The notes under the pieces are model-generated. The model saw only the letters and a list, made by a program, of their open reading frames with translations. It had not been told where the DNA came from and did not search any database. Positions 15,926-24,474 of a DNA stretch of 39,278 nt are shown here, piece by piece. The DNA comes from Candidatus Paralachnospira sangeri (GTDB lineage Bacteria > Bacillota > Clostridia > Lachnospirales > Lachnospiraceae), in assembly GCA_904397815.1 (NCBI GenBank), contig CAJFOT010000006.1, positions 1 through 39,278 of the forward strand, in the 5' to 3' direction. Positions within the stretch are counted from its first letter, which is position 1. Every line of letters begins with the position of its first letter. A program made the translations under genes and the position numbers.

Positions 15926-18151
15926 TTACGGGCCGAATACTCTGATATACCGGTAGCACCACTTTTGAAACCGGTTCAGTTTCTGCCAGACAAAATGGCA
16001 TGTCCGCCGGTATGCCCGGCGTGTCTCCTCCAGCTCTTCCGGCTTCAGCGGACGGCTGCCAAAAGCTTCCTGGCTGACAGCAGCCAGCACCCGTTCTGCC
16101 ATATCCGGCGCGATATCAGGGACAAGATCCGACAGCCGTTTCGCGCAGCCGGCTTCCCCCTCCTCCGGATCCAGCTGATATCCGCCGAATCGCAAGACAT
16201 AAATCATCCCGGTGAAAAACTGACCTGCGCTCCATGACTGCTGAGAACGGAGCCGTCTGATCCGGCGTGTCTTCAGCAAAGTCCAGACAGCCCAAATAAG
16301 CCCCGCTGCCGCAGCAGCTGCCAGCAAAATCATGACAGTCATCACTGCGCCGGAATCACTGCCGCTGCCTGGCCAGCTGTCTGCGTCCCCGGCAGGCAGC
16401 GGCATTTCTTCTGTACCTGCCCCGTTCTGGAAAGCGTCGGTTTCTGTTTCCGGTACAGATTCCATATCTTCAGGCTGCACCGCCTCGGATCTTTCTTCTT
16501 CCTGAGACGCTGTTTCCTCTTCAGAAAGCAAATTCTCCGCAGTTCCGCCCGGCAGGCCGGAAGCCGGCGTTACCTCCACAGGCAGCCAGCCCAGCCCCTC
16601 TATATAGATCTCTGGCCATGCATGGGCGAACCGGTCTGACAGTACCGCGCTCCAGCTGCCATCCTCACCCCGGACAAATTCTCCGGAGGGCGCGATGTAG
16701 CCGGACACATAGCGGGCAGGTATCCCATACATTCGAAACATCAGAACCGCTGTCGTGGCAAAATGGACACAGTACCCTTCCCTGCCTTCAAAGAGAAAAT
16801 ATTCCGGTATTTCCTGTCCCGGCGGGATCAGGCCTGGCGTCGTTGTATAGGAAGCCTGTTCTGCCAGAGTTTCCCTCACAAAAGACACAGCTTCCTCCGC
16901 TCCTGACACCGGATTTTCCTGGCACAGCTGCCACAGCCGCGGAAACCGATTTGTTTCTGCCAGAGTATAAGCCTGAGCCACATAATCGCTGTAAGCCTGT
17001 TCAAGTCCGCTCAGTTCTCCGGTCCCGGACTGTTCTGCCCAGATCAGAAAATCTGTCAGAGAATACCATCCATAATCCGCCCTGTTCTCTGCTGTTCCTG
17101 CCAGTGCGGAAACATAGGGAACAAAACCTGTCCCCTCTGTTCCAACTGCCGTCACTGACAGCCTCTCTGCCGGAATCTGCCCATCTGCCATTCTTCGATA
17201 TGCCACGGCATCCAGTTCCAGAGCTGTCTGCTCAGCTGCGGCCGTGTCACTTCCAACGACTGACGCCAGAAAATCCCCTTCGTAAACCGTCTGCCACAAT
17301 CCATCGTCATAAGAAGCGCCGGTAAAATTTTTCAGATAGATCGTTTCCTGAGGCTGCCGGGAGATTTCCACCGTCAGAACATCCCGGCCGGTCACCTGCC
17401 GGTTTCCCCTGCTGACCCGGCCATCCTGCTGAAAAATCTGGGCCGTTGACAGCTGACTGCGCAGTTCCATGGTCTGCCGGATATGCTGTTCCGCGGTCAG
17501 AGGAAGCTGAAAAAGGGCCTCCCTGCTTCCCGTTGTCAGTCCATAAGCTGACAAAAGGCACAGCAATACCATCAGGATCATATACAGCATACTTCTGCCG
17601 CCACTTCGCTCAATTCCTCTGGCATCTGCCAGAACATGCTCCTGCTTTTTTAAAAACACACAGGAAGCAGCCGCCCGGTCTCCCAGATGGTAGAAAGCCA
17701 GCAGGCAGATCACCGCCAGATCCGGCCGGCCCCCCAGAAGGGGATGCGCAGAAACCAGCAGAGCCGTCACCGGATAGAACAGCCAGCCCTTTTTCAGTAT
17801 AAAGGTCAGCCAATACAAAAATACCGCCATCAGCGCCATAAACAGCAAAAACAGATCGGTCAGATCTGCCTGGGCCAGAGCCCCGGGCGCCTCCTGAAAT
17901 ATCATTACCGTCAGACGGCACTGCCATATCAGGCGCTCCCTGTCCAGCCAGATTCCGGTCAGCACCGCCGCCGCCACCGCCAGCTTCAGCAGCGGAAATC
18001 GTCTGCCGGTTCTCCCCATGGCCCAAATCATGCCGCAGAACACTGGCACTGCCAGCGGCAGCAGCCAGGGATGGAAGCTGAAACACCCCAGTGAAGCTAT
18101 GGCCAGGAAAATCCCTGCCACACCGCTCAGATAATATAAAAACAATCCCAT
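15926..18151 (-). CDS. TgpA-type membrane transglutaminase-like protein
   Basis: A 741-residue protein. The N-terminus has about six membrane helices (1-210), then a large extracytoplasmic part with a transglutaminase-like core, a Glu/Pro/Ser-rich linker (about 560-610), one more membrane helix (AVMTVMILLAAAAAAGLIWAV, about 625) and a cytosolic tail of DUF4129 type. Catalytic landmarks: Cys in REGYCVHFATTAVLMFR near 455, His in FAHAWPEIYIEGLGW near 505, and an acidic residue in WLPVEVTPA, Glu where many members have Asp. Such proteins sit after MoxR ATPase and DUF58 genes, as here, and are thought to remodel or cross-link surface proteins. It begins 2 nt before the DUF58 stop codon region (TAGCATG). 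Confidence 0.9.
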   Translation of the reverse strand: MGLFLYYLSGVAGIFLAIASLGCFSFHPWLLPLAVPVFCGMIWAMGRTGRRFPLLKLAVAAAVLTGIWLDRERLIWQCRLTVMIFQEAPGALAQADLTDLFLLFMALMAVFLYWLTFILKKGWLFYPVTALLVSAHPLLGGRPDLAVICLLAFYHLGDRAAASCVFLKKQEHVLADARGIERSGGRSMLYMILMVLLCLLSAYGLTTGSREALFQLPLTAEQHIRQTMELRSQLSTAQIFQQDGRVSRGNRQVTGRDVLTVEISRQPQETIYLKNFTGASYDDGLWQTVYEGDFLASVVGSDTAAAEQTALELDAVAYRRMADGQIPAERLSVTAVGTEGTGFVPYVSALAGTAENRADYGWYSLTDFLIWAEQSGTGELSGLEQAYSDYVAQAYTLAETNRFPRLWQLCQENPVSGAEEAVSFVRETLAEQASYTTTPGLIPPGQEIPEYFLFEGREGYCVHFATTAVLMFRMYGIPARYVSGYIAPSGEFVRGEDGSWSAVLSDRFAHAWPEIYIEGLGWLPVEVTPASGLPGGTAENLLSEEETASQEEERSEAVQPEDMESVPETETDAFQNGAGTEEMPLPAGDADSWPGSGSDSGAVMTVMILLAAAAAAGLIWAVWTLLKTRRIRRLRSQQSWSAGQFFTGMIYVLRFGGYQLDPEEGEAGCAKRLSDLVPDIAPDMAERVLAAVSQEAFGSRPLKPEELEETRRAYRRTCHFVWQKLNRFQKWCYRYIRVFGP

Positions 18152-18152
18152 G

Positions 18153-19319
18153 CTAGATTTTCAGCCACCTCTTTCTGATCTCATCCTCATATCCGTCTCT
18201 GGAAAATTCCGCCAGAAGCCTGCGGTCACGGTAAAGACGCAGGTCCATCCCCAGATAAAGGGATATATGTTCATGGATAAACTGCTGTATCCCCGGCATC
18301 TGCTCCTGATAACCGCTCTGTATCAGCGGTGCTCTGACAAAGTCTGCCGCCATCATCAGAAGGTCCTCTGGTCTCTGAACCATTCTGCGGCACAGCCCGT
18401 CCTGCGTTCCTCCATACCAGCACACCGCATGGGTGATGCCTGCCTGAAGCAGCCCGGCCGACACAGAGACCGCCACCTCACGAAAGGCATCCAGATCGTC
18501 AAAGTCCACCGGCTCCTGACAGCACAAATCCAGATAAAGGCCAATCTGAATTTCCTCATCCCGCTGATACTGTTTGCTCATCAGCTGACCGGTTCTGGCC
18601 GACAGCTTCCAGTGAATATCTCTCATGGAATCTCCGGGGAGATAAGAACGTATCTGACGGATCTCATAAGGATCAATATTCCGGTAAAAATTTTCGCGCA
18701 GCAGCTGTTCTGCCTGCTCCTGGCTCCAGCTGCCGCCCTGAATGGAATCCGCCTGGATACGCATTCCCGGCTGGGCCGGAATCACTGTCAGCCGGTCCGC
18801 CGGCGGCCTTTTCCTATGCCAGGACAGCCGTCTGACAAAAAGATTCAAATAATCCGTAATCATCACCTGACTGACCTGAATCTCCGTCACGCCACAGTGG
18901 GGAACAGGCACATCAAAGGGCAGAAATGATCTGCCCCTTGTACCTGCTGCTCCCTGAAAAAACAGCTGACGGGTCTGAATCGAAGCCGGCTCATCTATAC
19001 CGCTCAGATACCGCAGCGTAATCGTCAGTCTGGGCGCCGGCAGAACGCCTCTGTTGCGCACCGCCACACGTCCGGCGGTTTCTCCGCCCCGTTTTATTAC
19101 ATGCTCGGACAGTTCCACAGAAAACTCCAGCTGACGGGCCAGATACCAGGGAATCAGACCCATCAGCAGAAAGATCAGCAGCCCTCCCCCGGCCAGCAAA
19201 AGAAGACCGTACATCCGGTACCACCCTGCCATATAAAACATCACCAGCACCAGAAACAGATACCACAGACGGCTGATCTGCCTGCGGCTCCATTCCTTAA
19301 TGCCTCCGATTCCATCCAC
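18153..19319 (-). CDS. DUF58 domain protein
   Basis: A 388-residue protein with two N-terminal membrane helices (about 17-60), a beta-rich central region, and the DUF58 signature DPYEIRQIRSYLPGDSMRDI with IHWKLSARTGQLMSKQY near residues 222-260. The C-terminal part looks like a von Willebrand A-type fold. The function is not established; it is the standard middle member of MoxR-DUF58-transglutaminase operons and probably a client or adaptor of the ATPase. It starts at GTG 19319 with AAGGATG upstream, 18 nt after the MoxR gene. Confidence 0.9.
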   Translation of the reverse strand: MDGIGGIKEWSRRQISRLWYLFLVLVMFYMAGWYRMYGLLLLAGGGLLIFLLMGLIPWYLARQLEFSVELSEHVIKRGGETAGRVAVRNRGVLPAPRLTITLRYLSGIDEPASIQTRQLFFQGAAGTRGRSFLPFDVPVPHCGVTEIQVSQVMITDYLNLFVRRLSWHRKRPPADRLTVIPAQPGMRIQADSIQGGSWSQEQAEQLLRENFYRNIDPYEIRQIRSYLPGDSMRDIHWKLSARTGQLMSKQYQRDEEIQIGLYLDLCCQEPVDFDDLDAFREVAVSVSAGLLQAGITHAVCWYGGTQDGLCRRMVQRPEDLLMMAADFVRAPLIQSGYQEQMPGIQQFIHEHISLYLGMDLRLYRDRRLLAEFSRDGYEDEIRKRWLKI

Positions 19320-19337
19320 CGTCTGACATCCTTCTTT

Positions 19338-20300
19338 CTATTTTTCTCTGACAGGCACTGGTCTTTTCACTGTCTTCAGGATCTGTCCCAATACCTGTTC
19401 TCTTCTGATCTGTTCCATCACGGCTTTTGTATTCAGCTGAATCCGGTGAGCCGCCACATGGAGGAACTGCCCGCTGACATCTTCCGGCGACACATAATCC
19501 CGGCCTCTCAGCCATGCACAGGCCCGTGACATTTTCACCAGAGCCGCCGTCCCACGCGGACTGGCTCCCATCTCAATATGGGGATGTTCTCTGGTCGCCC
19601 GGATCAGCCGCAGAATATATTCATAAACTGCGTCATGAATATAAATTTCATTGACTTCCTGCTGGACAGCCAGCAGCTCCTCACGGGTCATCAGAACAGA
19701 CAGCCCCTCTGTCCGCCTTCCGGCGCTGACTCCCTTGGCCATCTCCAGTTCACTCTCAAAATCCGGATATCCCATAGTCATAGAAATCATAAACCGGTCT
19801 ATCTGGGCCGGCGGCAGCATCTGTGTGCCTGCGGCTCCGTAAGGATTCTGTGTGGCTACTACAAAGAACGGTACAGGCACCTGCCTGGTAATTCCATCTA
19901 CAGTCACCTGCCCTTCCTCCATCACCTCCAGAAGAGCAGACTGGGTTTTCGGTGATGTGCGGTTAATCTCATCTGCCATAAAAATATTGGTCAGCACCGC
20001 TCCCGGCTGATAGACAAAATCCTGCACATCCCTCCGATAGACAGAAAATCCAGTCAGATCTGACGGCAGCACATCCGGCGTAAACTGCATACGTCTGCAG
20101 TCCAGCCCAAATACCCTGGACAGCGCCAAAGCCAGGGTGGTCTTCCCTACGCCGGGCACATCTTCCAAAAGAACATGTCCTCCTGCCGCCATCGCCGCCA
20201 TCAGCTCTGCCGTCACTTTCTCCTTGCCTAAAATCACATGGTTTAACGCCCGCAGAACGTTTTGAGCGCTCTGCCTGAGACTGGTCGTATTATTCTTCAT
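19338..20300 (-). CDS. MoxR-family AAA+ ATPase
   Basis: A 320-residue cytosolic AAA+ ATPase. Walker A is GHVLLEDVPGVGKTTLALAL (about 36-55), Walker B FMADEINRTSPKTQSALLEV (about 107-125), sensor 1 VATQNPYG, and a C-terminal lid with GASPRGTAALVKMSRACAWL. MoxR ATPases act as chaperones that assemble or activate partner proteins; the partners here are the next two genes. The start lies 2 nt after the cysK stop, so it is probably made from the cysK transcript, an odd pairing. Confidence 0.95.
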   Translation of the reverse strand: MKNNTTSLRQSAQNVLRALNHVILGKEKVTAELMAAMAAGGHVLLEDVPGVGKTTLALALSRVFGLDCRRMQFTPDVLPSDLTGFSVYRRDVQDFVYQPGAVLTNIFMADEINRTSPKTQSALLEVMEEGQVTVDGITRQVPVPFFVVATQNPYGAAGTQMLPPAQIDRFMISMTMGYPDFESELEMAKGVSAGRRTEGLSVLMTREELLAVQQEVNEIYIHDAVYEYILRLIRATREHPHIEMGASPRGTAALVKMSRACAWLRGRDYVSPEDVSGQFLHVAAHRIQLNTKAVMEQIRREQVLGQILKTVKRPVPVREK

Positions 20301-20302
20301 GT

Positions 20303-21235
20303 CTATTCTGTAAACAGTGGCGTTGAATAGTATCTGTCCCCGCTGTCCGGCAGAAGCGCCACAATCACCTTTCCCTTATTTTCTGGCCTTTTTGCCAGCT
20401 GAATCGCGCCGTGGAGAGCGGCTCCCGAAGAAATCCCCACCAGAATCCCCTCCTTTTTCGCCAACAGCTTTGCCGCGCTGTAGGCATCCTCTTCTCCGAC
20501 CGTAAGCACTTCATCATAGACTGAGGTATGCAGCACCTCCGGCACAAACCCCGCACCGATTCCCTGAAGGCCGTGAGGGCCGCTGTTTCCTCCCGACAGC
20601 ACCGGTGAACCGGCCGGTTCAACAGCCGCCACACGGATGTCCGGATTCTGGGATTTCAGGTATTCCCCTGCGCCGGTGATGGTACCGCCGGTTCCTACAC
20701 CGGCAATAAAAATATCCACCTTTCCATCTGTATCTTCCCAGATCTCCGGTCCTGTCGTCGCTCTGTGGGCATCGGCATTCACCGGGTTGACAAACTGACC
20801 GGGGATAAAACTGCCGGGATACAAAGCAGCCAGCTCACTCGCTTTATCAATGGCGCCCTGCATTCCCCTCCTTCCTTCTGTCAGCACAATCTCCGCGCCA
20901 TAGGCTTTCAGAATATTCCGCCGCTCCACACTCATGGTATCCGGCATAGTCAGAATCATCCGGTAGCCTTTCACTGCCGCAATTGCCGCCAGACCAATGC
21001 CCGTATTTCCTGAAGTAGGTTCTATGATCACGGATCCCGGCTTCAGAATTCCCCTGGCCTCCGCATCCTCAATCATGGCTCTGGCAACTCTGTCCTTTAC
21101 GCTTCCCGCCGGATTCAGATATTCCAGTTTCACCAGGAGGGCCGCCTCCAGCCCCAGAGCCTGCTCCAGCCGTTTCGCCTCCATCAGCGGCGTGCGGCCA
21201 ATCAATTCCATCATGTTCTTATAAATTTTCGTCAT
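20303..21235 (-). CDS. cysK: Cysteine synthase A
   Basis: A 310-residue PLP enzyme converting O-acetylserine and sulfide to cysteine. The PLP lysine is in NPAGSVKDRVA (about 42-52), the substrate loop is PTSGNTGIGLAAI (about 74), the phosphate-binding loop is GVGTGGTITGAGEYL (about 180), and the C-terminal VGISSGAALHGAIQLAK is typical. The length is exactly that of the family. AGGAGAAAAG precedes ATG 21235. The 210-nt region upstream carries an extended -10 promoter and an odd open frame ending in the ATGA start overlap. It is followed immediately by the MoxR operon. Confidence 0.96.
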   Translation of the reverse strand: MTKIYKNMMELIGRTPLMEAKRLEQALGLEAALLVKLEYLNPAGSVKDRVARAMIEDAEARGILKPGSVIIEPTSGNTGIGLAAIAAVKGYRMILTMPDTMSVERRNILKAYGAEIVLTEGRRGMQGAIDKASELAALYPGSFIPGQFVNPVNADAHRATTGPEIWEDTDGKVDIFIAGVGTGGTITGAGEYLKSQNPDIRVAAVEPAGSPVLSGGNSGPHGLQGIGAGFVPEVLHTSVYDEVLTVGEEDAYSAAKLLAKKEGILVGISSGAALHGAIQLAKRPENKGKVIVALLPDSGDRYYSTPLFTE

Positions 21236-21375
21236 CTCTTACTTTTCTCCTTCCTGCCGTAATTCATCACAGCTGCCTCACCGCAGGCGCCGTCAAACAG
21301 CGCTTCCGCGTCTGCAGTGCAGCCACAGGCCTCCGGCGAATGCGCGGCAGATTTCAGCGGATTGGCAGAAACCGC
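21235..21375 (-). pseudogene. Cys-containing open frame in the cysK leader, no normal start
   Basis: From a TAA at 21378-21376 a frame of 47 codons runs to a TGA that overlaps the cysK start (ATGA). It encodes Ala- and Cys-containing sequence (ACGCTADAEALFDGACGEAA, then MNYGRKEK). There is no ATG, GTG or TTG until the last few codons; an internal CTG is the only early near-start. It may be the tail of a lost gene or a leader peptide. I do not recognise it. Confidence 0.25.
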
Positions 21376-21408
21376 TTATATGCACAAGGCAATGTTTGCT
21401 CCGCCAAC

Positions 21409-21417
21409 ATTGTACCA
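21409..21417 (-). promoter_or_regulatory. Extended -10 promoter of cysK
   Basis: TGGTACAAT (21417-21409) is an extended -10 element; the -35 position reads TGGCGT and is weak, so an activator or the TG motif would be needed. The leader would be about 165 nt. No S-box or T-box is evident in it. Confidence 0.45.
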
Positions 21418-21447
21418 TAAATCCCTGGTGTACGCCACTTCGGTTCT

Positions 21448-22728
21448 TTAATCGTTCCAGCCGGCGATTCTGGTCAGCATATATTCCGGATAGCCGTACA
21501 GGCTGGCAGGATAATTTTTCAGATCTCCGGTGTTGGAATACACCAGATAATCTATGGTTTCGCCCTCTTCATTTTCTACCAGAGAGCCAATCATAACTGT
21601 ATGGCGCCAGTTATCTTCCGTCCCCATCTGAATCAGATCCCCCGGCTGTCCGCTGTAATAGGGGGCGTCTGTCACAGCCGACAGGCCGTATCCGCTGTTC
21701 TGCTCAGCATAGGCCACAAAGGAATCCACGCCGGTCCAGGAGCTGGAGCGGCCGGAAGCCGAACGGTCATTGGAAACCACATCACTGTACCACTTCCACA
21801 CCTGTTCTCCTGACAGATCCATGGGAATGCCTCCCGCCAGCAGACACTGGGAGACATAATTCTGGCAGTTGCCGCCCCGCCCTGTATAGTCATCCCATTC
21901 CGCATTCCGCTCATGGACATAGACTTCCGCATATGCCAGAGCTCCCTCGCTGTCATAAGGATGATCCGTATCCGGCAGCTCCACATTCTCTCCCCGTTCT
22001 TCGATCCTCTCCTGCAGCTGTTCTTCCATCAGGTTCAGATATTCCGGCACTGCCTCGATATATGCCTCTGACACATCATCCTCCCAGCTGTCCCGGGGCA
22101 GAATCATATAAAGGGTATCTACCAGACGGTGCTGACTGATATACCACTGCCCATCATCTTCCTCCAGCACGAAGCGGTGATAACTGCCATACCGCTCCGC
22201 GTCTGTCTCCGGATTCTGGGCAAAATTCTGCACACTGTTCTCTGTGGCGAAGATGCTGACGGTTCCATCCTCCTCTTCAGTAATGTCCCGGCACACCAGT
22301 TCATAGCGATAAGATACCAGAGAGTAGTCTGCCTCCTGCATCTCCCTGATGCCTGCCTGGAGAGCCGCCCCGCTCTCACTGGCCCGGGCCTGGACACTGT
22401 CAGAAAAAAGACTGTCGAAATCGGGAACCTCCAGCCGGGCCAGCGCCTCATAATACCGATCCATATAGGACAGCAGCAGATTTTCCTGGTCCCCGTCCAG
22501 AGGGCCCTGATCTGTCTCGTACAGAATCTGCCCGCTTCCCAGACGTTCCGTTCCTGTCTGCGCAGAGACGGTCTCTGCCTCCGTCTGATCTGCCGTCACT
22601 GCCGACTCTGACAGCGCCTGTGCAGCGGTCTCCGATTCCCTGTTTTCCTCCTGTGTACATCCGGTCAGCGTCAGCACACACAGCCCGACCGCTGCCATTC
22701 TCTTTACCATTGTCACTCTTTTGTTCAT
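21448..22728 (-). CDS. Lipoprotein with putative amidase (Amidase_6) domain
   Basis: A 426-residue secreted lipoprotein. The signal peptide ends in a lipobox, LCVLTLTGC, with Cys at about residue 23; an acidic, Ser/Thr-rich linker follows. The middle (about 70-215) is an NTF2-like or amidase-associated region. The C-terminal domain has a papain-like arrangement: Cys in GGNCQNYVSQCLLAGG near 285, His in NWRHTVMIGS near 380, and YSNTGDLKNYP near 403. This matches the putative amidase domain of Firmicute surface proteins; the substrate could be peptidoglycan but is unproven. ATG 22728 is chosen for the GGAG site 8 nt upstream. Confidence 0.85.
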   Translation of the reverse strand: MNKRVTMVKRMAAVGLCVLTLTGCTQEENRESETAAQALSESAVTADQTEAETVSAQTGTERLGSGQILYETDQGPLDGDQENLLLSYMDRYYEALARLEVPDFDSLFSDSVQARASESGAALQAGIREMQEADYSLVSYRYELVCRDITEEEDGTVSIFATENSVQNFAQNPETDAERYGSYHRFVLEEDDGQWYISQHRLVDTLYMILPRDSWEDDVSEAYIEAVPEYLNLMEEQLQERIEERGENVELPDTDHPYDSEGALAYAEVYVHERNAEWDDYTGRGGNCQNYVSQCLLAGGIPMDLSGEQVWKWYSDVVSNDRSASGRSSSWTGVDSFVAYAEQNSGYGLSAVTDAPYYSGQPGDLIQMGTEDNWRHTVMIGSLVENEEGETIDYLVYSNTGDLKNYPASLYGYPEYMLTRIAGWND

Positions 22729-22775
22729 CTGTCCACTCCGTTTAACCACATTTTATAAGGGGCAAAATACCCGAA

Positions 22776-22809
22776 AAAAATAGCAGGTATGTAAACACCT
22801 GCTATTTTT
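22776..22809. terminator. Symmetric intrinsic terminator, usable in both directions
   Basis: AAAAATAGCAGGT (22776-22788) and ACCTGCTATTTTT (22797-22809) form a 13-bp stem with an 8-nt loop and T-runs on either strand. On the minus strand it ends the cooC transcript about 117 nt after its stop. Its upstream edge overlaps the -10 box of a candidate promoter. Confidence 0.88.
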
Positions 22810-22837
22810 ATACCATTTCATCCCGGGGGTACGTCAA
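22807..22837 (-). promoter_or_regulatory. Candidate promoter abutting the terminator
   Basis: TTGACG (22837-22832), a 19-nt spacer and TATAAA (22812-22807) preceded by TGG. If used for the lipoprotein gene, the transcript would begin inside the hairpin arm, so the hairpin would lie at the very 5' end. The long spacer makes this uncertain. Confidence 0.4.
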
Positions 22838-22925
22838 TCCCTCTGCCGCGTTAAACCATGAAATGTCTGTGAGACAATTATGAAACTTATTTTACATTTT
22901 GGGGCAGCCCGGCTGTCGGAAAACA

Positions 22926-23696
22926 TTACAGTCCCAGTGATTCGATTACCTGATTCATCGCCTGTCTCACCGGATTATCATCCGGCAGCTCTACCAGCGG
23001 ACGGCCATCACAGTCATAGTGATATACCGTGTCGTCCTGCGGTATCACACCCAGCAGCTTCAGGCCCTGTTTCTGAATCTCTTCTTCTGTGCCTGCGTCC
23101 AGTTTGCCCTGAGGCGCTCTGTTGACGATCAGACCCATGGTTTTCGGCTGCATGCGCAGCTCAGCAGCCAGACGGGAAATTCTCCCTGCCGCCTGCACGC
23201 CCCGGCGTGAACAGTCACTGACCAGAATTAATGTGTCGATTTTGGGCAGGATGCCTCTGCTCAGATGCTCCATACCTGCTTCATTGTCTACCACGATATA
23301 GGGATAGTTATACTGGAGTTTCTGAATCTGGGTCTGCAGCAGACCATTGACGAAACAGTAGCAGCCCTCGCCCTGGGTTCTGCCCATCACCATCAGATCA
23401 AAATCATCCTCTTCTGCCAGCGCGTCAGAAAGACGCATTTCCAGATAATCCTGCTTGGACATATTAGCCGGAATCTTGCTGTTCATATCCATGCCGGCCC
23501 GCTCCAGTTCCTCACGGATGTCGCCCAGTGTTTCTTTTACTTCCACACCCAGCACTTCATTCAAATTGGAATTTGCGTCAGCGTCCACTGCCAGCAGCGG
23601 CTGTTTTCCCTTTCTGCACAAATTCTGAATCAGAAGCCCTGTCAGGCTTGTCTTGCCTACGCCGCCTTTTCCGGCAACCGCAATTACATGTGCCAT
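22926..23696 (-). CDS. cooC: CooC-type nickel-insertion ATPase
   Basis: A 256-residue MinD/ParA-like ATPase. It has the deviant Walker A GKGGVGKTSLTGLL (about 9-22), a Walker A' region DADANSNLNEVLG, the metal-binding CYC (C-x-C) in GEGCYCFVNGLL near 112, and VVDNEAGMEHLSRG near 135. CooC dimers bind nickel through C-x-C and load it into carbon monoxide dehydrogenase. No CODH or acetyl-CoA synthase gene lies nearby, so this copy is detached from its expected operon or serves another nickel enzyme. ATG 23696 has AAAGGAGG upstream. Its presence suggests an organism with CODH elsewhere. Confidence 0.9.
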   Translation of the reverse strand: MAHVIAVAGKGGVGKTSLTGLLIQNLCRKGKQPLLAVDADANSNLNEVLGVEVKETLGDIREELERAGMDMNSKIPANMSKQDYLEMRLSDALAEEDDFDLMVMGRTQGEGCYCFVNGLLQTQIQKLQYNYPYIVVDNEAGMEHLSRGILPKIDTLILVSDCSRRGVQAAGRISRLAAELRMQPKTMGLIVNRAPQGKLDAGTEEEIQKQGLKLLGVIPQDDTVYHYDCDGRPLVELPDDNPVRQAMNQVIESLGL

Positions 23697-23818
23697 ATAA
23701 TAAACCTCCTTTAATTTTTTCTTTCATAGGAGAGAATTCTATGAAATGATTTTTCATAAACAGCTTATTCGATTTCCACTGTAAATTCAATAGACAGTGT
23801 GTACAATTTTTCCTGCTG

Positions 23819-23850
23819 TAAACATATGTTTATGACAGGATCCTGTCATA
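23819..23850. repeat. Two abutting perfect palindromes upstream of cooC
   Basis: TAAACATATGTTTA (23819-23832) abuts TATGACAGGATCCTGTCATA (23831-23850), the latter a 20-bp perfect palindrome. They lie just past the GNAT stop and 120-150 nt upstream of cooC. There is no T-run, so they look more like protein-binding sites than a terminator. Confidence 0.55.
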
Positions 23851-23855
23851 TCTGC

Positions 23856-24449
23856 CTAAAAACCTGCCACAATCCCGCTGCCTGCCAGCTCTGACACCGG
23901 AATCACCGGCCGGGGCTGTTCCGGATGAGTGCCCAGCAGCTTCTCCATCCAGACCATATCATACCAGCGGCCGAATTTATAGCCGCACTGGCGGAATTCA
24001 CCCACCAAACGATATCCCATATGCCGGTGAAATTCCATGCTGGCATTGGTCAGATAAGGATCATCCAGCCGGGTACACGCAATACAGGCATTCAGATTCA
24101 GAATATTCTGTCGGGCCAGAATCTCTTCCAGTTTCTGATAAATCATACGCCCATATCCTCTGCCCCTGTGTTCCCAGCCAATATAGATGGTGGTCTCCAC
24201 TGCCCAGTCATAGGCCGCCCGTTCTTTAAAAGGAGCGGCGTAGGCATAGCCGGCGATCTCTTGATCCCTCTCCAGCACCAGCCAGGGATACCGATCCAGA
24301 ATATGGCCGATCCTGTTTCGGAATTCTTCCGGCGACGGTACCTGATACTCAAAAGAAATCGCTGTCTTTGCCACATAAGGTCTGTATATCTCCAGCAGCG
24401 CGCCCGCCTCCTCAGGCGACGCCATCCGGATCCTGATTTCACTGTCCAT
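23856..24449 (-). CDS. GNAT acetyltransferase, phosphinothricin-acetyltransferase-like
   Basis: A 197-residue single-domain GNAT enzyme. Acceptor-side motifs IYRPYVAKTAISFEYQVPS (about 24-42) and YAYAAPFKERAAYDWAVETT (about 72-92) are typical of the PAT/bar branch. The acetyl-CoA loop is HRGRGYGRMIYQKL near 101, and ACIACTRLDDPYLTNASMEF, HRHMGYR and KFGRWYDMVWM follow. Such proteins N-acetylate small amines or amino-acid analogues; the natural substrate here is unknown. ATG 24449 has a GGAG site 8 nt upstream and lies 25 nt after nrdJ, probably on the same transcript. Confidence 0.88.
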   Translation of the reverse strand: MDSEIRIRMASPEEAGALLEIYRPYVAKTAISFEYQVPSPEEFRNRIGHILDRYPWLVLERDQEIAGYAYAAPFKERAAYDWAVETTIYIGWEHRGRGYGRMIYQKLEEILARQNILNLNACIACTRLDDPYLTNASMEFHRHMGYRLVGEFRQCGYKFGRWYDMVWMEKLLGTHPEQPRPVIPVSELAGSGIVAGF

Positions 24450-24474
24450 TTTTTCATCTCCGTCATGCTTCGTG

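Noticed and set aside
21236-21447. A riboswitch or T-box in the cysK leader
   Set aside because: No T-box GGTGG core, no S-box pattern and no terminator before the gene.
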